A stretch of DNA of 5,430 bases from Xanthobacteraceae bacterium (GTDB lineage: Bacteria > Pseudomonadota > Alphaproteobacteria > Rhizobiales > Xanthobacteraceae), in contig JASHRY010000355.1 in assembly GCA_030037105.1 (NCBI GenBank), positions 1 through 5,430 of the forward strand, read 5' to 3'. The notes under the pieces are model-generated. The model was not told the DNA's origin. It worked only from the letters and a program-made list of their open reading frames with translations, and ran no database searches. The position numbers were made by a program, and so were the translations under genes. This document shows, in pieces, positions 4,076-5,430 of the stretch. Each line of letters opens with the position of its first letter. Position 1 is the stretch's first letter.

Positions 4076-5430
4076 ATGAATTCGCTCGATAGCTTCAAAT
4101 GCCTGCAGCCGCTCAAGGTCGGCTCCAAGACCTACGCCTTCTACAGCCTTCCGACGGCGGAAAAAAACGGGCTCAAGGGGATCTCGCGGCTGCCGTTCTC
4201 GCTCAAAGTGCTGCTCGAGAATCTGCTGCGCAACGAGGACGGCCGTTCGATCGCCAAGGAGGACATCCAGGCAGTCGCGCAATGGCTCAAGACCAAGACC
4301 TCCGAGCGTGAACTCGCCTTCCGGCCGGCGCGTGTGCTGATGCAGGACTTCACCGGCGTGCCCGCGGTGGTCGATCTCGCCGCCATGCGCGACGCCATGA
4401 AAATGCTGGGCGGCGACCCGAGAAAGATCAATCCGCTGGTGCCCGTGGACCTCGTCATCGACCATTCGGTCGTGGTCAACTTTTTCGGCAACAATACCGC
4501 ATTCAAGAAGAATGTCGCGGAGGAGTACAAGCAGAATCAGGAACGTTATCGGTTTCTCAAATGGGCGCAGCGCTCGTTCGAGAATTTCCGCGTGGTGCCG
4601 CCGGGCACCGGCATCTGCCACCAGGTCAACCTCGAATATCTTTCCCATGTGGTTTGGACGGCGAAAACGAAGGTCAAATTCGCGGACAAGGTCGCCGCAA
4701 CCGAGCTTGCCTATCCGGACACGCTGGTGGGCACCGATTCGCACACCACCATGGTGAACGGACTGTCCGTGCTCGGCTGGGGCGTTGGCGGCATCGAAGC
4801 CGAGGCTGCCATGCTCGGCCAGCCCTATTCGATGCTGCTGCCGGAAGTGATCGGGGTGCGCTTCAACGGCAAGCTCAGGGAGGGCGTCACTGCGACCGAC
4901 CTCGTTCTCACCGTGACGCAGATGCTGCGCAAGCGCGGCGTCGTCGGCAAATTCGTCGAATATTTCGGGCCGGGCTTGGCGAATCTGTCGATCGAGGATC
5001 GCGCCACGCTCGGCAACATGTCGCCGGAATACGGGGCGACCTGCGGCTTCTTTCCGATCGACGACGACACTATCCGCTATCTGCGCGATACCGGCCGGCC
5101 GGCGGAGCGGATCGCGCTGGTGCTGGCTTATGCCAAGGCGCAGGGCATGTATCACACCCGGACGACGCCGGATCCGATCTTTACCGATGTGCTCAAGCTC
5201 GAGCTTGCCTCGGTCGAGCCGTCGCTCGCCGGCCCGAAGCGGCCGCAGGACCGGGTGCCGCTCAAAGAGGTCAAGAGCGGATTCGCGCAGGCGATGGACA
5301 AGGAATTCGGCAAGGCGGCCGAGCTCGACAAGCGCGTTCCGGTCGAGGGGCGAAAGGATACGCTCGGTCATGGCGACGTGGTGATCGCCGCGATCACGTC
5401 GTGCACCAACACCTCGAATCCGAGCGTGAT
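4076..5430 (+). CDS. acnA: Aconitate hydratase A (aconitase), 3'-truncated by the window edge
   Basis: [4Fe-4S] enzyme of the TCA cycle, interconverting citrate and isocitrate through cis-aconitate in the cytoplasm. 451 codons are visible, about half of the roughly 900 residues usual for AcnA, and the frame is open at the window end. Motifs in order: the N-terminal region SFKCLQPLKVGSKTYAFYSLP, active-site IDHS (128-131), RFLKWAQRSFENFRVVPPGTGICHQVNLEYL, GTDSHTTM (219-226, active-site DSH), NGLSVLGWGVGGIEAEAAMLGQP, GKFVEYFG, PEYGATCGFFP, and SCTNTSNP, whose C443 is the first of three expected cluster ligands. The other two lie beyond the window. The start at 4076 has GGGA eight bases upstream. 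The N-terminal motif order fits AcnA/IRP-type aconitase rather than AcnB. It is divergent from ccmA. A long antisense frame over it is a codon-bias shadow. Confidence 0.97.
   Translation, partial: MNSLDSFKCLQPLKVGSKTYAFYSLPTAEKNGLKGISRLPFSLKVLLENLLRNEDGRSIAKEDIQAVAQWLKTKTSERELAFRPARVLMQDFTGVPAVVDLAAMRDAMKMLGGDPRKINPLVPVDLVIDHSVVVNFFGNNTAFKKNVAEEYKQNQERYRFLKWAQRSFENFRVVPPGTGICHQVNLEYLSHVVWTAKTKVKFADKVAATELAYPDTLVGTDSHTTMVNGLSVLGWGVGGIEAEAAMLGQPYSMLLPEVIGVRFNGKLREGVTATDLVLTVTQMLRKRGVVGKFVEYFGPGLANLSIEDRATLGNMSPEYGATCGFFPIDDDTIRYLRDTGRPAERIALVLAYAKAQGMYHTRTTPDPIFTDVLKLELASVEPSLAGPKRPQDRVPLKEVKSGFAQAMDKEFGKAAELDKRVPVEGRKDTLGHGDVVIAAITSCTNTSNPSV

Noticed and set aside
3899..5371. 490-codon minus-strand open frame opposite acnA
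   Set aside because: It lies entirely antisense to a clear aconitase, is rich in R/H/D/E with no family motif, and is the expected shadow of high-GC codon bias.

Overview
The window is high-GC DNA with alphaproteobacterial gene content. The families present, their order, and at least one intergenic palindrome of the type common in Hyphomicrobiales (Rhizobiales) suggest a Bradyrhizobium/Rhodopseudomonas/Pseudolabrys-like chromosome. That placement comes from recalled family features, not from a search.

Layout: positions 1-416 (+) hold the 3' part of the septation protein A gene (yciB/ispZ). A 209-bp non-coding junction rich in hairpins (417-625) follows. Then comes a minus-strand cytochrome c maturation operon, read from right to left: ccmA (3817-3113), ccmB (3002-2334), ccmC (2153-1425), ccmD (1422-1219) and ccmG (1222-626). 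A 258-bp divergent control region (3818-4075) separates ccmA from acnA (+, 4076 to the window edge), which encodes aconitase A and is cut off just after its first Fe-S cysteine motif. acnA beside the ccm/cyc cluster is, as I recall, also the Bradyrhizobium japonicum arrangement (acnA next to cycVWZXY).

How the genes work together: CcmA (ATPase) and CcmB (membrane subunit) form the ABC part of System I cytochrome c maturation. CcmC with the small CcmD loads heme onto the chaperone CcmE. CcmG is the membrane-anchored periplasmic thioredoxin-like protein that helps keep the apocytochrome CXXCH cysteines reduced. CcmE, CcmF, CcmH and CcmI are not here and must lie elsewhere. AcnA is the TCA-cycle aconitase.

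The protein genes are ordinary. The unusual content is in the spacers. ccmC-ccmD-ccmG are tightly packed, but ccmA/ccmB, ccmB/ccmC and ccmG/yciB each contain palindromic, repeat-like DNA. At the ccmA/ccmB junction this DNA runs into the ccmA reading frame and appears to supply a foreign C-terminal tail of about 25-35 residues. The acnA upstream region has a perfect 19-bp palindrome and a two-copy direct repeat with a 20-bp period, both candidate regulatory sites. I see no CRISPR array, tRNA, rRNA, insertion sequence or convincing new gene system.
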